Shown one piece after another: positions 25,279 through 33,166 of a stretch of 64,000 nt of DNA (the stretch's first letter is position 1; each line of letters starts with the position of its first letter). The translations under genes and the position numbers were made by a program. Source of the stretch: Bacteroidota bacterium. Its GTDB lineage: Bacteria; Bacteroidota; Bacteroidia; Flavobacteriales; Flavobacteriaceae. Below the pieces are notes generated by a model. That model worked only from the letters and a program-made list of their open reading frames with translations, was not told the origin of the DNA and did no database searches. The stretch is from assembly GCA_020161455.1 (NCBI GenBank), contig JAIUNZ010000004.1, positions 62,001 to 126,000 on the forward strand. Reading direction: 5' to 3'.

Positions 25279-27762
25279 ATGAAATCAAGAAACGAAAACC
25301 TCAAAAAAAATCCTAGCTGGCTAATGCTTCAAATTAGCTTGGTATTAACTCTTTTTGCTTGGCAAAATAATTCTGCACAAAATACTTGTGCTACAGCTAT
25401 TCCAATAAATGCTGGTTTATATACTATTGATGTTATTGATGGAACGAACATTCAAACAAGTTGCTCTACACCAAATCTAGCAGAATGGTATGTCTATACT
25501 CCAACTCAAAACTGGAATGTTACTATTACTTCCGATTTACCACAAAACATTTGTAAAGACACCAATTTTGAGGTTTATACAGGTAATTGTGGAGCACTAA
25601 TTTGCTACACAGGTGATGATGATGGAGGTATTATCCAATGTAATTCTGGAGCCAATACAAACTCTTATTTATCAACTAAAACCTTTGAAGTAACAGCTGG
25701 TACAACCTATTACATCAACTGGAACAATCAATGGAATCAAACTGCTGGTTTCGATTTTCAATTAATTGAAACAGCTATAGTTCCCAATCCATGTAATACC
25801 GCTACAACAATTACTGCAGGAATAACAACAGTTGATGCAATTGATGTGCCTTCATTTACAACGGCTTGTTCCTCAGCTACTATGGCAAAATGGTACAAAT
25901 ATACACCTACTCAAAATTATCAAGTAACGGTAAGCTCAGACTTAGCTGAAAATATTTGTAAAGACACCAACTTTAGTATTTATACTGGTTCGTGCTCCTC
26001 ATTAACTTGTATTGCTAGCGATGATAATTCAGGGATTATTGCTTGTAATTCGGGAAATACAAATTCATTTCTTTCTACAAAAACATTCATTGTAAATGCT
26101 GGAACAACGTATTATATCGTTTGGGATAATAAATGGAGTGCTACTGGTTTTAATTTTCAATTAACAGAAGCTGTAATTCCTCCACCAAGAATTACTTATG
26201 ATTCTCAAACAATGACAACTACAACTAGTTCATACAATCTTTGTATAGTTGATATGAATGGTGACCATAAAGACGATTTAGTTGGAGTTAGTGGTAATAG
26301 TGTTAAAATACACTATCAAACTGATACACCTGGAAGTTTTGCTGTTGTTGATTTTACAGTGGCAGGAACAAGCTTTATGCCATCATGGAGTATGGCAGCT
26401 GGTGATTTTAACAAAGACGGTTACAACGACTTAGTATTAGGAAGCGGTAGCGGGCTTTCGTTATGGCGATCAAACAGTACAGGAACTGCCTATACAAATA
26501 TAACGCCTGGTGAATACATCTTTTGTCAAAGAACCAATTTTGCAGATTTAAATAACGATGGAAACTTAGATATTTTCTCTTGCCACGATATTGCGCCTAA
26601 TGTTTATTACTTGAATAATGGTGCTGGTGGTATGACCTATTACCAATCAAACACTACTGGTGGAGCCATGAATCTCGATGCAGGTGGTGGAAATTATGCA
26701 ACACTATTTACCGATTTTGATAATGATGGAGATACCGATGTATTTATTTCAAAATGTTCGGGGCCACCATGTCAAATGTTTAGATACGATGGTGGAAATA
26801 CATATACCAATGTTTCAGCAATGGCTGGAATTAGCATTACACCAATTCAAACGTGGTCTTCTGCCATAGCCGATTTTGATAATGATGGCGATATGGATAT
26901 TATTATTACTGCAAGTGCCAATGCACACCACTATTTTAGAAACAACTTCGAAACTACAAATACTTTAAGTCAATTTACCGAAATTACTTTAGGTTCAGGA
27001 TGGGATACTAACACTTCTACCAATATCGATAATATTGCTTACGATTTTGACAACGATGGTTTTGTTGATGTACTAGGTGGTGGAAACAAAATAATGTTCA
27101 ACCAAGGTGACGGCACTTTTGCACCGACAAGCTATCCAATTAGTGTGGGCGCAGTTGGAGATTTAAATAACGATGGTTTTCTTGATATTCAAAATGGAAA
27201 CACGATTCGATATGCTATTCCAAATGGAAATAACTGGCTTAAAGTTAGTTTAAACGGAATTCAAAGTAACAGCAACGGAATTGGTGCAAGAATAGAAATC
27301 TATGGTGCTTGGGGAAAACAGATTAGAGATATTCGTAGTGGTGAAGGTTTTAAATACATGAGTTCGCTTAACGGACATTTCGGATTGGGAACAGCAACCT
27401 CCATTGACCAAGTAGTGGTAAAATGGCCTTCTGGAATAGTAGATACTTATTACAATGTGCCAATCAACACTACGCTAAACACGGTAGAAGGTTCAACACT
27501 TTCTGTTAACAATAATGCAAATACTACTTTTAAAGTATATCCAAATCCTGCACAAAATATAATTTCAATTCAACAAAGTGCTACTGCTGTAGCATCATTG
27601 GCCAAAGCTGAAATTTATGATTTAAACGGCAGACTAATTCTTGAAAAAGAAATGAATAACGAACAAACTATTTCGGTACAAAGTTTAGCAACAGGAACCT
27701 ACATTCTTTTACTTGTAGATTCAAATGCTAACCGATATACTCAAAAGATTATTAAAGAATAA
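25279..27762 (+). CDS. Secreted FG-GAP/ASPIC-UnbV protein with T9SS tail (copy 2)
   Basis: 827 residues. After a signal peptide (to about 34, ending NNSAQ), two similar beta modules of about 130 residues stand in tandem (about 36-167 and 173-300; shared words NICKDTNF, STKTF, AGTTYYI). A propeller with calcium-type repeats follows (DMNGDHKDD, DFNKDGYND, DLNNDGNLD, DFDNDGDTD, DFDNDGDMD, DFDNDGFVD, DLNNDGFLD), then the ASPIC/UnbV domain (EIYGAWGKQIRDIRSGEGF, HFGLG, VVKWPSG). The C-terminal sorting domain begins FKVYPNPAQN. The paralogue at 21957 has only one N-terminal module. It ends at its own terminator. Substrate or binding partner is unknown. Confidence 0.9.
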   Translation: MKSRNENLKKNPSWLMLQISLVLTLFAWQNNSAQNTCATAIPINAGLYTIDVIDGTNIQTSCSTPNLAEWYVYTPTQNWNVTITSDLPQNICKDTNFEVYTGNCGALICYTGDDDGGIIQCNSGANTNSYLSTKTFEVTAGTTYYINWNNQWNQTAGFDFQLIETAIVPNPCNTATTITAGITTVDAIDVPSFTTACSSATMAKWYKYTPTQNYQVTVSSDLAENICKDTNFSIYTGSCSSLTCIASDDNSGIIACNSGNTNSFLSTKTFIVNAGTTYYIVWDNKWSATGFNFQLTEAVIPPPRITYDSQTMTTTTSSYNLCIVDMNGDHKDDLVGVSGNSVKIHYQTDTPGSFAVVDFTVAGTSFMPSWSMAAGDFNKDGYNDLVLGSGSGLSLWRSNSTGTAYTNITPGEYIFCQRTNFADLNNDGNLDIFSCHDIAPNVYYLNNGAGGMTYYQSNTTGGAMNLDAGGGNYATLFTDFDNDGDTDVFISKCSGPPCQMFRYDGGNTYTNVSAMAGISITPIQTWSSAIADFDNDGDMDIIITASANAHHYFRNNFETTNTLSQFTEITLGSGWDTNTSTNIDNIAYDFDNDGFVDVLGGGNKIMFNQGDGTFAPTSYPISVGAVGDLNNDGFLDIQNGNTIRYAIPNGNNWLKVSLNGIQSNSNGIGARIEIYGAWGKQIRDIRSGEGFKYMSSLNGHFGLGTATSIDQVVVKWPSGIVDTYYNVPINTTLNTVEGSTLSVNNNANTTFKVYPNPAQNIISIQQSATAVASLAKAEIYDLNGRLILEKEMNNEQTISVQSLATGTYILLLVDSNANRYTQKIIKE

Positions 27763-27781
27763 CCCAACCAAATTTTTGCTA

Positions 27782-27815
27782 AAACGCCTTGATATTTTAT
27801 CAAGGCGTTTTTGTT
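27782..27815 (+). terminator. Terminator of module 2
   Basis: AAACGCCTTGATA (27782-27794) pairs perfectly with TATCAAGGCGTTT (27798-27810) around a TTT loop, followed by T-rich sequence. Confidence 0.9.
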
Positions 27816-27853
27816 TAATGTAGTTTATTTTTTAAAATATCTTCCGAGAAATC

Positions 27854-28165
27854 TTATTGACGTGCTTTTTCTATAATGGTGCTTAAAGCATTTTTAAGTT
27901 TTTCAACAGCCCCCGAAACTGCTTTTTCAATAGTATCGGATTGATTGGTAACCGCAATGGGTTTTCTGCCTTCAAGTCTTGCTTCCAATAAGCATTGTTT
28001 GTCATCTCCGCGTTCTTTCCTTCCGTTTTCGTCAGATAAGTGTACTTCTATTCTTGTAATTTGCGATTGAAATCTATCGAGTTCTTCTGAAATTAAAGTT
28101 GTAAAAAAAGCTTCGTTTCTTTCGTTGCCACTAATGGTTTTGTCAGTGTTAAATTGAATTTTCAT
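27854..28165 (-). CDS. HPF/RaiA-family ribosome hibernation factor
   Basis: 103 residues, matching the short sigma-54-modulation/S30EA fold. It starts MKIQFNTDKTISGNE, then has a central basic-acidic pattern (ITRIEVHLSDENGRK), the strand CLLEARLEGRKPIAVTN and a C-terminal helix with SDTIEKAVSGAVEKLKNAL. Such proteins bind the 30S decoding centre in stationary phase and protect inactive ribosomes. It lacks the C-terminal dimerisation domain of long HPF. It is a single gene convergent with the UnbV gene, with a small dyad 12 bases upstream of its start. The family is recognised with good confidence. Confidence 0.82.
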   Translation of the reverse strand: MKIQFNTDKTISGNERNEAFFTTLISEELDRFQSQITRIEVHLSDENGRKERGDDKQCLLEARLEGRKPIAVTNQSDTIEKAVSGAVEKLKNALSTIIEKARQ

Positions 28166-28176
28166 CTATCAATGTT

Positions 28177-28197
28177 TTATAGGTTCATATCCTATAA
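28177..28197. promoter_or_regulatory. Dyad upstream of the hibernation-factor gene
   Basis: TTATAGG-N7-CCTATAA has perfect 7-bp arms and lies 12-32 bases before the gene's ATG. It could be an operator or a 5'-UTR hairpin; the function is not known. Confidence 0.4.
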
Positions 28198-28320
28198 AGA
28201 TACGAAAAAACTATCTTATCTGAATTATACAATCCAATGTATTACTTACATAAATTAGTACATAACACCATTTCCACAAATTAATTATATTTGCATAAAC
28301 TCATAACTCAAAATTCAAAA

Positions 28321-29709
28321 ATGACTTTAATAAAATCAATATCAGGAATACGAGGAACTATAGGCGGAACAGTAGGCGAGAACCTAACACCCGTTGATGC
28401 CGTAAAATTTGCCGCAGCCTACGGAACCTTTCTAAAGAAAAACTCCAATAAAACAAAACTTAAAGTAGTTATCGGTCGTGATGCGCGTATTTCGGGACCA
28501 ATGATTCACAATTTGGTGCAAAATACGCTACTTGGTTTGGGTATCGATGTCATCGATTTAGGATTATCTACTACGCCAACCGTAGAAATTGCTGTGCCCA
28601 TGGAAGGTGCCGATGGCGGTATCATTCTAACGGCTTCGCACAATCCAAAACAATGGAATGCCTTGAAGTTGTTGAATGAAAAAGGCGAATTCCTTAGTGG
28701 TGCCGATGGCGAACAAATACTAGAAATTGCCGAAAGCGAAAGTTTCAACTTTTCAGAAGTAGATGATTTGGGCGAAGTAGTTATAAACGATGCCTATATG
28801 GACATTCACATTGATGAGGTGCTCAACATGGCATTGGTAGATGTAGAAGCCGTAAAAAAACGCAAGTTTAAAGTCGTGGTAGATGCTGTTAATTCCTCAG
28901 GAGGCATCATCATTCCAAGACTGTTGGATTTGATGGGTGTAGAGTGCATAAAACTATACTGCGAACCTAACGGACATTTTCCGCACAACCCAGAACCGTT
29001 GAAAGAACATCTTGGTGATATTTGCAAACTAGTGGTAGAAGAAAAAGCCGATTTTGGTATTGTGGTTGACCCCGATGTGGACCGTTTGGCATTCATCTCT
29101 AACGATGGCGAAATGTTTGGCGAAGAATATACCTTGGTAGCCATTGCCGATTATGTATTGAGCAAAACTCCGGGTAACACCGTGTCCAACATGAGTTCGT
29201 CTCGTGCTTTGCGCGACATTACCAACAAACACAACGGAAATTACCATGCCAGTGCAGTAGGCGAGGTAAACGTGGTAACGCTAATGAAAGAAACCAACGC
29301 CATCATTGGTGGCGAAGGAAACGGCGGTATCATTTATCCAGAAAGTCATTATGGACGCGATAGTATCGTAGGAGCAGCTTTGTTTCTAACCCACATGGCA
29401 AACCTTGACATGACGGTTGCCGAACTAAGAGCAAGCTATCCGCAATACTACATGAGTAAAAACAAAATTGAGCTTACACCACAAATTGATGTGGATGCCG
29501 TAATGCAAAAGATTGCCACCAAATACAAATCCGAAGACATCACTACTATTGATGGTGTAAAAATTGATTTCCCAACCGAGTGGGTACACTTGCGCAAATC
29601 GAATACCGAACCAATTATTCGTATTTACACCGAAGCACCAACACAAGCCGAAGCCGATGTTTTGGCAGTACGTTTTGTGAAAGAGTTGAAGGAACTAGCA
29701 GGAGTTTAG
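28321..29709 (+). CDS. glmM: Phosphoglucosamine mutase
   Basis: 462 residues from the ATG at 28321; a TTG upstream lies in a TATATTTG -7 box. The enzyme interconverts glucosamine 6- and 1-phosphate for UDP-GlcNAc synthesis. The active-site phosphoserine is Ser106 in LTASHNPKQWNALK (103-116). The metal loop is DPDVDR (250-255), the sugar-binding loop is GGEGNGG, and the phosphate-binding tail is RKSNTEPIIRIY. These are the four diagnostic loops of the alpha-D-phosphohexomutases, in order and at full length. The Bacteroidota GlmM/phosphomannomutase group is hard to split, so phosphomannomutase activity is possible. It ends at a clear terminator. Confidence 0.87.
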   Translation: MTLIKSISGIRGTIGGTVGENLTPVDAVKFAAAYGTFLKKNSNKTKLKVVIGRDARISGPMIHNLVQNTLLGLGIDVIDLGLSTTPTVEIAVPMEGADGGIILTASHNPKQWNALKLLNEKGEFLSGADGEQILEIAESESFNFSEVDDLGEVVINDAYMDIHIDEVLNMALVDVEAVKKRKFKVVVDAVNSSGGIIIPRLLDLMGVECIKLYCEPNGHFPHNPEPLKEHLGDICKLVVEEKADFGIVVDPDVDRLAFISNDGEMFGEEYTLVAIADYVLSKTPGNTVSNMSSSRALRDITNKHNGNYHASAVGEVNVVTLMKETNAIIGGEGNGGIIYPESHYGRDSIVGAALFLTHMANLDMTVAELRASYPQYYMSKNKIELTPQIDVDAVMQKIATKYKSEDITTIDGVKIDFPTEWVHLRKSNTEPIIRIYTEAPTQAEADVLAVRFVKELKELAGV

Positions 29710-29745
29710 GAGAAGAAAATAGAAAAAAGAGAATAGATAATAGAT

Positions 29746-29770
29746 AAGGAAGCTTTAGGGCTTCCTTTTT
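29746..29770 (+). terminator. Terminator of glmM
   Basis: AAGGAAGC/GCTTCCTT stem (29747-29753 with 29760-29766) and a T-run. The 35 bases before it are a low-complexity AGAATAGATAATAG stretch. Confidence 0.8.
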
Positions 29771-29788
29771 CTTGTACTTTTCTTTGTT

Positions 29789-29855
29789 GGCACGGATTAG
29801 AAATCTGCGGTAGCGACCGAGGGACATATCCACGCGGTCGGGGCTGTTATGGGCA
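29789..29855. repeat. GC-rich palindromic intergenic element
   Basis: This stretch is unlike its AT-rich surroundings. It contains CGGATTAGAAATCTGCGG (imperfect palindrome) and GACCG...CGGTC arms around 29813-29838. It resembles the 'CGGATT-AGAAATC-CG' intergenic elements known to me in Bacteroidota, and it borders the accessory genes that follow. Only one copy is in the window. Confidence 0.45.
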
Positions 29856-29857
29856 GT

Positions 29858-31522
29858 TTATTTTGGTATTCCTTTGCGCTCTCCATTATTCATCCATTTA
29901 CTAATCCTTTCGATAAAGTTCCAAACATCATCATTCGTTGGCTTAACATAACTAGAAGATGAAGGATTTGAACCCATTTTTAAGAAGATTTCCGATAACC
30001 AAACAGATTTGTGTGCTTTAACTCCAAGATTAGAAAGCCAATGCTCAACTTCACCTTTACGAACTGTGAAAAAACCATATTCTTCAAGTTGATTGAATAA
30101 ATTGTTTGCCGCTTCTTTCTCAGAATCAGGCAAAGCTTCAATACCTCCATCGCTCTTCATATCTTTTTTTAAAGCAGTAAATTTATTTTTTATTAAACTT
30201 CGAGTTTGTCCAAGAGGTTGGTGGCTAATCTCTGGAATAAAGGATGCTTTTAAAGAATTCGTCCAATTACTACCTTCGTTTTTTAATATATCTATATCAT
30301 AAATTCCTACTGTTGGAATTCCCATTTCGCGTAGCGGTTTAACAATTTTCCAAATTGTATCCTTTCCAACAGCATTTAAAAATAAGCAATCGTGTATTGC
30401 ATTATCTGGTTGAAATTGTATCAATCGTTCATTAATTTCTTGGTAAAATGCTCTATCAGAATCTCCTTCAGTTACCACAATATATTTATAGAATAACGCA
30501 TTTAATACGCCTGTTGAACGCAAAAGAGGATCACGCATTAAAGCCTCAATTTTTTTATTATTTAAAAGCCTAGCAGTTCCTATTTCGTTCTGATATGTTA
30601 ATCTGACGACGTTCACCATCGCTCCACTTTGAATACATCCCATTAAAAAATTTGCACTATGTGTTGAAACAAAAAGTCTTTTATATTCATTTCGTGCGGA
30701 ATAAGAAATTTCTCTTCCTAATTTATATGATAATGAAGGATGTAAAAATGCTTCCGGTTCATCAAGTATAGTAACTTTAGGGTTTCCCGCTATTATAGAA
30801 GTGATAATTCCTGTAAAAGCTTTTACACCATCACTAAAATCTTTTATTTCAACTGCTGAATTGTGAAAATCAACAGATTCTTTGTGGAGACCTCTTTCTT
30901 CGTGGTGATTTTCGGGAGCTACTTTTGAAAGGCGTATTCTCAAATTACCACCGTTAGTAGGGTCTATGACAAAATATAAATTAAAAGCGTCATAAATAAT
31001 TCGACGAACTTCCAATCTTTTTTCATCATCTTGAAATAGAGTTGCTAATTCATTGGTAGGATTTTTTTGCATATCTCCCAATGGTTTATTTTTAATAAGA
31101 GTTATACGATTTAATGCATCAAGTTTTAGAGTTTTTCCACTTAAATAATATACACAAAATTCATCCTTGCGGGAATTAGGTGTTTGGAGAAATTGCGCGG
31201 GAGAAGTCGCTGGAATTTGGTTTCTATTTTTTCCAAACAATATGTGACCTACTCGCAAATGTTCATTTTCTTCAGGTTCTAAGGTATTTGCGGCAATTTC
31301 ATTTTCTAAATATTCATTTTCAATTGGAAAAAAAGATATTTCATCAATTAACTTAAAAGCACTACTAACACTTCCTTTTTTACAAAACTCTTGTATTTCA
31401 GTAAGTATTTTACTTTTTCCTGAATTATTTGGACCCACAAAAATTGTAACTGGTGTTGTTTCAATTTCAAGTTTTTCACCCTCGGTATGTGAACCAATTT
31501 TTAACTTAAGTTTTTTTATCAT
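29858..31522 (-). CDS. OLD-family ATPase/TOPRIM nuclease
   Basis: A 554-residue protein with an ABC-type ATPase (1-330) joined to a TOPRIM domain (345-430). Walker A is GPNNSGKS (30-37), the signature region is FSDGVKAFTG (229-238), and Walker B is VTILDEPEAFLHP (250-262) with STHSANFL as switch. TOPRIM residues are Glu352 in VVTEGDSDRAFY and Asp409/Asp411 in GIYDIDIL. OLD proteins are ATP-regulated nucleases; relatives (P2 Old, GajA) act in phage defence. No GajB-like UvrD helicase gene is next to it, so it is either a lone OLD nuclease or an unrecognised system. It lies in an island between glmM and envelope genes. Defence is inferred from family and context. Confidence 0.85.
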   Translation of the reverse strand: MIKKLKLKIGSHTEGEKLEIETTPVTIFVGPNNSGKSKILTEIQEFCKKGSVSSAFKLIDEISFFPIENEYLENEIAANTLEPEENEHLRVGHILFGKNRNQIPATSPAQFLQTPNSRKDEFCVYYLSGKTLKLDALNRITLIKNKPLGDMQKNPTNELATLFQDDEKRLEVRRIIYDAFNLYFVIDPTNGGNLRIRLSKVAPENHHEERGLHKESVDFHNSAVEIKDFSDGVKAFTGIITSIIAGNPKVTILDEPEAFLHPSLSYKLGREISYSARNEYKRLFVSTHSANFLMGCIQSGAMVNVVRLTYQNEIGTARLLNNKKIEALMRDPLLRSTGVLNALFYKYIVVTEGDSDRAFYQEINERLIQFQPDNAIHDCLFLNAVGKDTIWKIVKPLREMGIPTVGIYDIDILKNEGSNWTNSLKASFIPEISHQPLGQTRSLIKNKFTALKKDMKSDGGIEALPDSEKEAANNLFNQLEEYGFFTVRKGEVEHWLSNLGVKAHKSVWLSEIFLKMGSNPSSSSYVKPTNDDVWNFIERISKWMNNGERKGIPK

Positions 31523-31554
31523 CTAGTGTTTTTTAAATTGCCCATAACTTATAT

Positions 31555-31776
31555 ATAGTCGCTATAAACTTTCGCCTATACACCCAAAATCGGGTAGATT
31601 TTTTAAAGTTTACTTCTTTTTATATTTCAAAAATAACCAAAAAACCAATTCAGTTAACAAATTGCCTTCAATTTCTTAAAAATTATTCCTACTCTTAGGT
31701 TCTTGGCGTGTTGGGTAAGGTTTTGGAGCTGAGTAGGGTATAAAGCGTTGCTTTTACTTGGCAGGGATTATTTTTG
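31555..31776 (+). repeat. Leader block of an accessory repeat element (copy A)
   Basis: From CAAAAATAACC at 31628 to GGGATTATTTTTGGT at about 31777 this sequence aligns by eye with 51999-52153. Long identical words include TTAACAAATTG, TTAAAAAT(T/A)ATTCCTACTC and AGGGATTATTTTT. Weaker similarity starts near 31560. It lies upstream of the unknown 224-residue gene. Confidence 0.75.
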
Positions 31777-32200
31777 GTCAAAAGTGGTCCCAATTGAATG
31801 GAAAAGGGACAATTTTATGTCCATTGTTGTCCCAAAATGATAAATCAGGGACAATTTTTGTACAATCGTGGACAATTTTCGGTCTGGATTCGTCCCTAAA
31901 TGAAGCTCCGTGGACAATTTTTGGTCATCTTGGGACGATTTTTGTTTTTTTTGAACCCTTTTTGGGCATCAAAAATCCCAAAATGATGGTTTTTGGAGCA
32001 CTTTTGGTCATTTTTTGTCCTAAGCAGGTCATTTACGGATTACTCTCGGTCCGAATTCGTCCCTAGTCGGTCCTGATTTGTCCCTAAATGGTTGCTCATG
32101 GACAATTTTTAGTCATCTTGGGACTGCTTTTGGTCATCTTGGGACGACTTTTGGCATTTTGGGTCGGTTTCCAGAGCATCTAGGTCTGGATTCTGACCCA
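31777..32200. repeat. Dense array of GGGAC/GTCCC half-sites
   Basis: In about 425 bases I count at least 16 GGAC or GTCC words, most as GGGAC or GTCCC, in both orientations. They are embedded in degenerate units such as GGACAATTTTTGGTCATCTT and GGATTCGTCCCTAAATG. The spacing is irregular, so it is not CRISPR-like. A 102-codon frame crosses it (31758-32066) but is only a translation of the repeats. The array could form many alternative hairpins. Function unknown. Confidence 0.7.
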
Positions 32201-32333
32201 AACTGTTAAATTTTCACTATTTTGATGTTTTTTTTACTTTTTCATACAATATTCGATTTACTTTTTACGTTAATATTAGGAAGCAGGAAAAAAACATTTT
32301 CTGTATTGTAATAGTAACTAAATTTATAAAAGG

Positions 32334-33008
32334 ATGAAAAAGCCATTCTGTAAATTGAATTTCAGGCAGTTTTCTGCCACGGGTTTAGATACCTTCACCC
32401 AGTTGGTGTTGATTGGTATTTATCAAAATGCTCCTGTTTTTGCAACGCCACCAATTGTGGAAGCAGCATTGAGAACATTGTATGACAAATTTGTCATTGC
32501 TTACGCTGATTTTGACAAATATGGGATTACCAAAAAAACGACTTACCTCACTGCCAAAGACGAATTGCTTGAAGCTTTAAACACTTTGGCGGTGTATGTA
32601 GATTCGGTATCAATGGGTAATGTTTCTATCATTGCTTTAAGTGGTTTTGAACCGTCAAAAGAAACGGATGAACCTTCAAAACCGTTAGCTAAGATTGACA
32701 ATTTTTCGGTGAAACGTTCTGAAAACTCGGGACAGTTATTGGTTACCATAGGCGCCATATTAAATTATGGGCGTTTGTCTTATGGATGTTTTTGTGTTGA
32801 AGGTCAAGCTCTAGAAAATTTTTCGATGGAAGATGGTCTATTAAAGATTCCAGCGGGTTCGCCAACGGTTTTTATTGATTACAATAAATCTCGTCAAAAA
32901 GTAATTAAAGGGGTAACGCCTGGTAAATTGTATTTTATTTATGTATTTGCTAACAATTCGGTTAGCGTATCACCATTGAGTGATTACCGCCAAATTATGG
33001 CTACTTAG
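32334..33008 (+). CDS. Unknown 224-residue protein of an accessory repeat element
   Basis: A soluble-looking 224-residue protein without signal peptide. The N-terminal half is helical (LNFRQFSATGLDTFTQLVLI; AALRTLYDKFVIAYADFDKY; AKDELLEALNTLAVYVDSVS). The C-terminal half is beta-rich and fibronectin-like, ending GKLYFIYVFANNSVSVSPLS and then DYRQIMAT. The closing 24 residues reappear, diverged, in a remnant at 52167-52238. I recall multi-copy helical-plus-Fn3 proteins of this size in Flavobacterium but know no function. AAAGGATG gives a good ribosome-binding site. It is preceded by the GGGAC array and followed by a terminator. Confidence 0.75.
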   Translation: MKKPFCKLNFRQFSATGLDTFTQLVLIGIYQNAPVFATPPIVEAALRTLYDKFVIAYADFDKYGITKKTTYLTAKDELLEALNTLAVYVDSVSMGNVSIIALSGFEPSKETDEPSKPLAKIDNFSVKRSENSGQLLVTIGAILNYGRLSYGCFCVEGQALENFSMEDGLLKIPAGSPTVFIDYNKSRQKVIKGVTPGKLYFIYVFANNSVSVSPLSDYRQIMAT

Positions 33009-33030
33009 TTTTTATTTCCGTTTTTTGTAA

Positions 33031-33064
33031 AAACCTTTTGGATCGCGACCGAGAGGTTTTTTTT
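33031..33064 (+). terminator. Terminator of the 224-residue gene
   Basis: AAACCTTTTGG (33031-33041) pairs with CCGAGAGGTTT (33049-33059), with two G-U pairs, then a T-run. The remnant copy at 52 kb has the equivalent hairpin. Confidence 0.8.
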
Positions 33065-33107
33065 GTGTCTGTTGGTAAAACAATTCCATAAAAAATGCCC
33101 CAAATAG

Positions 33108-33130
33108 TGTCTAACTTTTTGGGTGCAGTC
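33108..33130. mobile_element. Possible solo insertion-sequence end
   Basis: TGTCTAACTTTTTGGGTGCA followed by GTC resembles the terminal repeats of some IS3-family elements (TGTCTAACTTTTT...). No transposase or partner end is present in the window. A remnant only, if real. Confidence 0.25.
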
Positions 33131-33166
33131 AAGAACAGAAAGGTTTTTTGGTAGTTTAATTAAAAA

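Noticed and set aside
29858-31522. Gabija system
   Set aside because: The nuclease resembles GajA in layout but no UvrD-like GajB gene lies on either side.
31758-32066. 102-codon open frame
   Set aside because: It translates the GGGAC/GTCCC repeat tract, has no recognisable family features, and its repeats recur on both strands; better explained as the non-coding array.
31777-32200. CRISPR array
   Set aside because: Repeat units are short, degenerate, irregularly spaced and in both orientations, and no cas gene is near.
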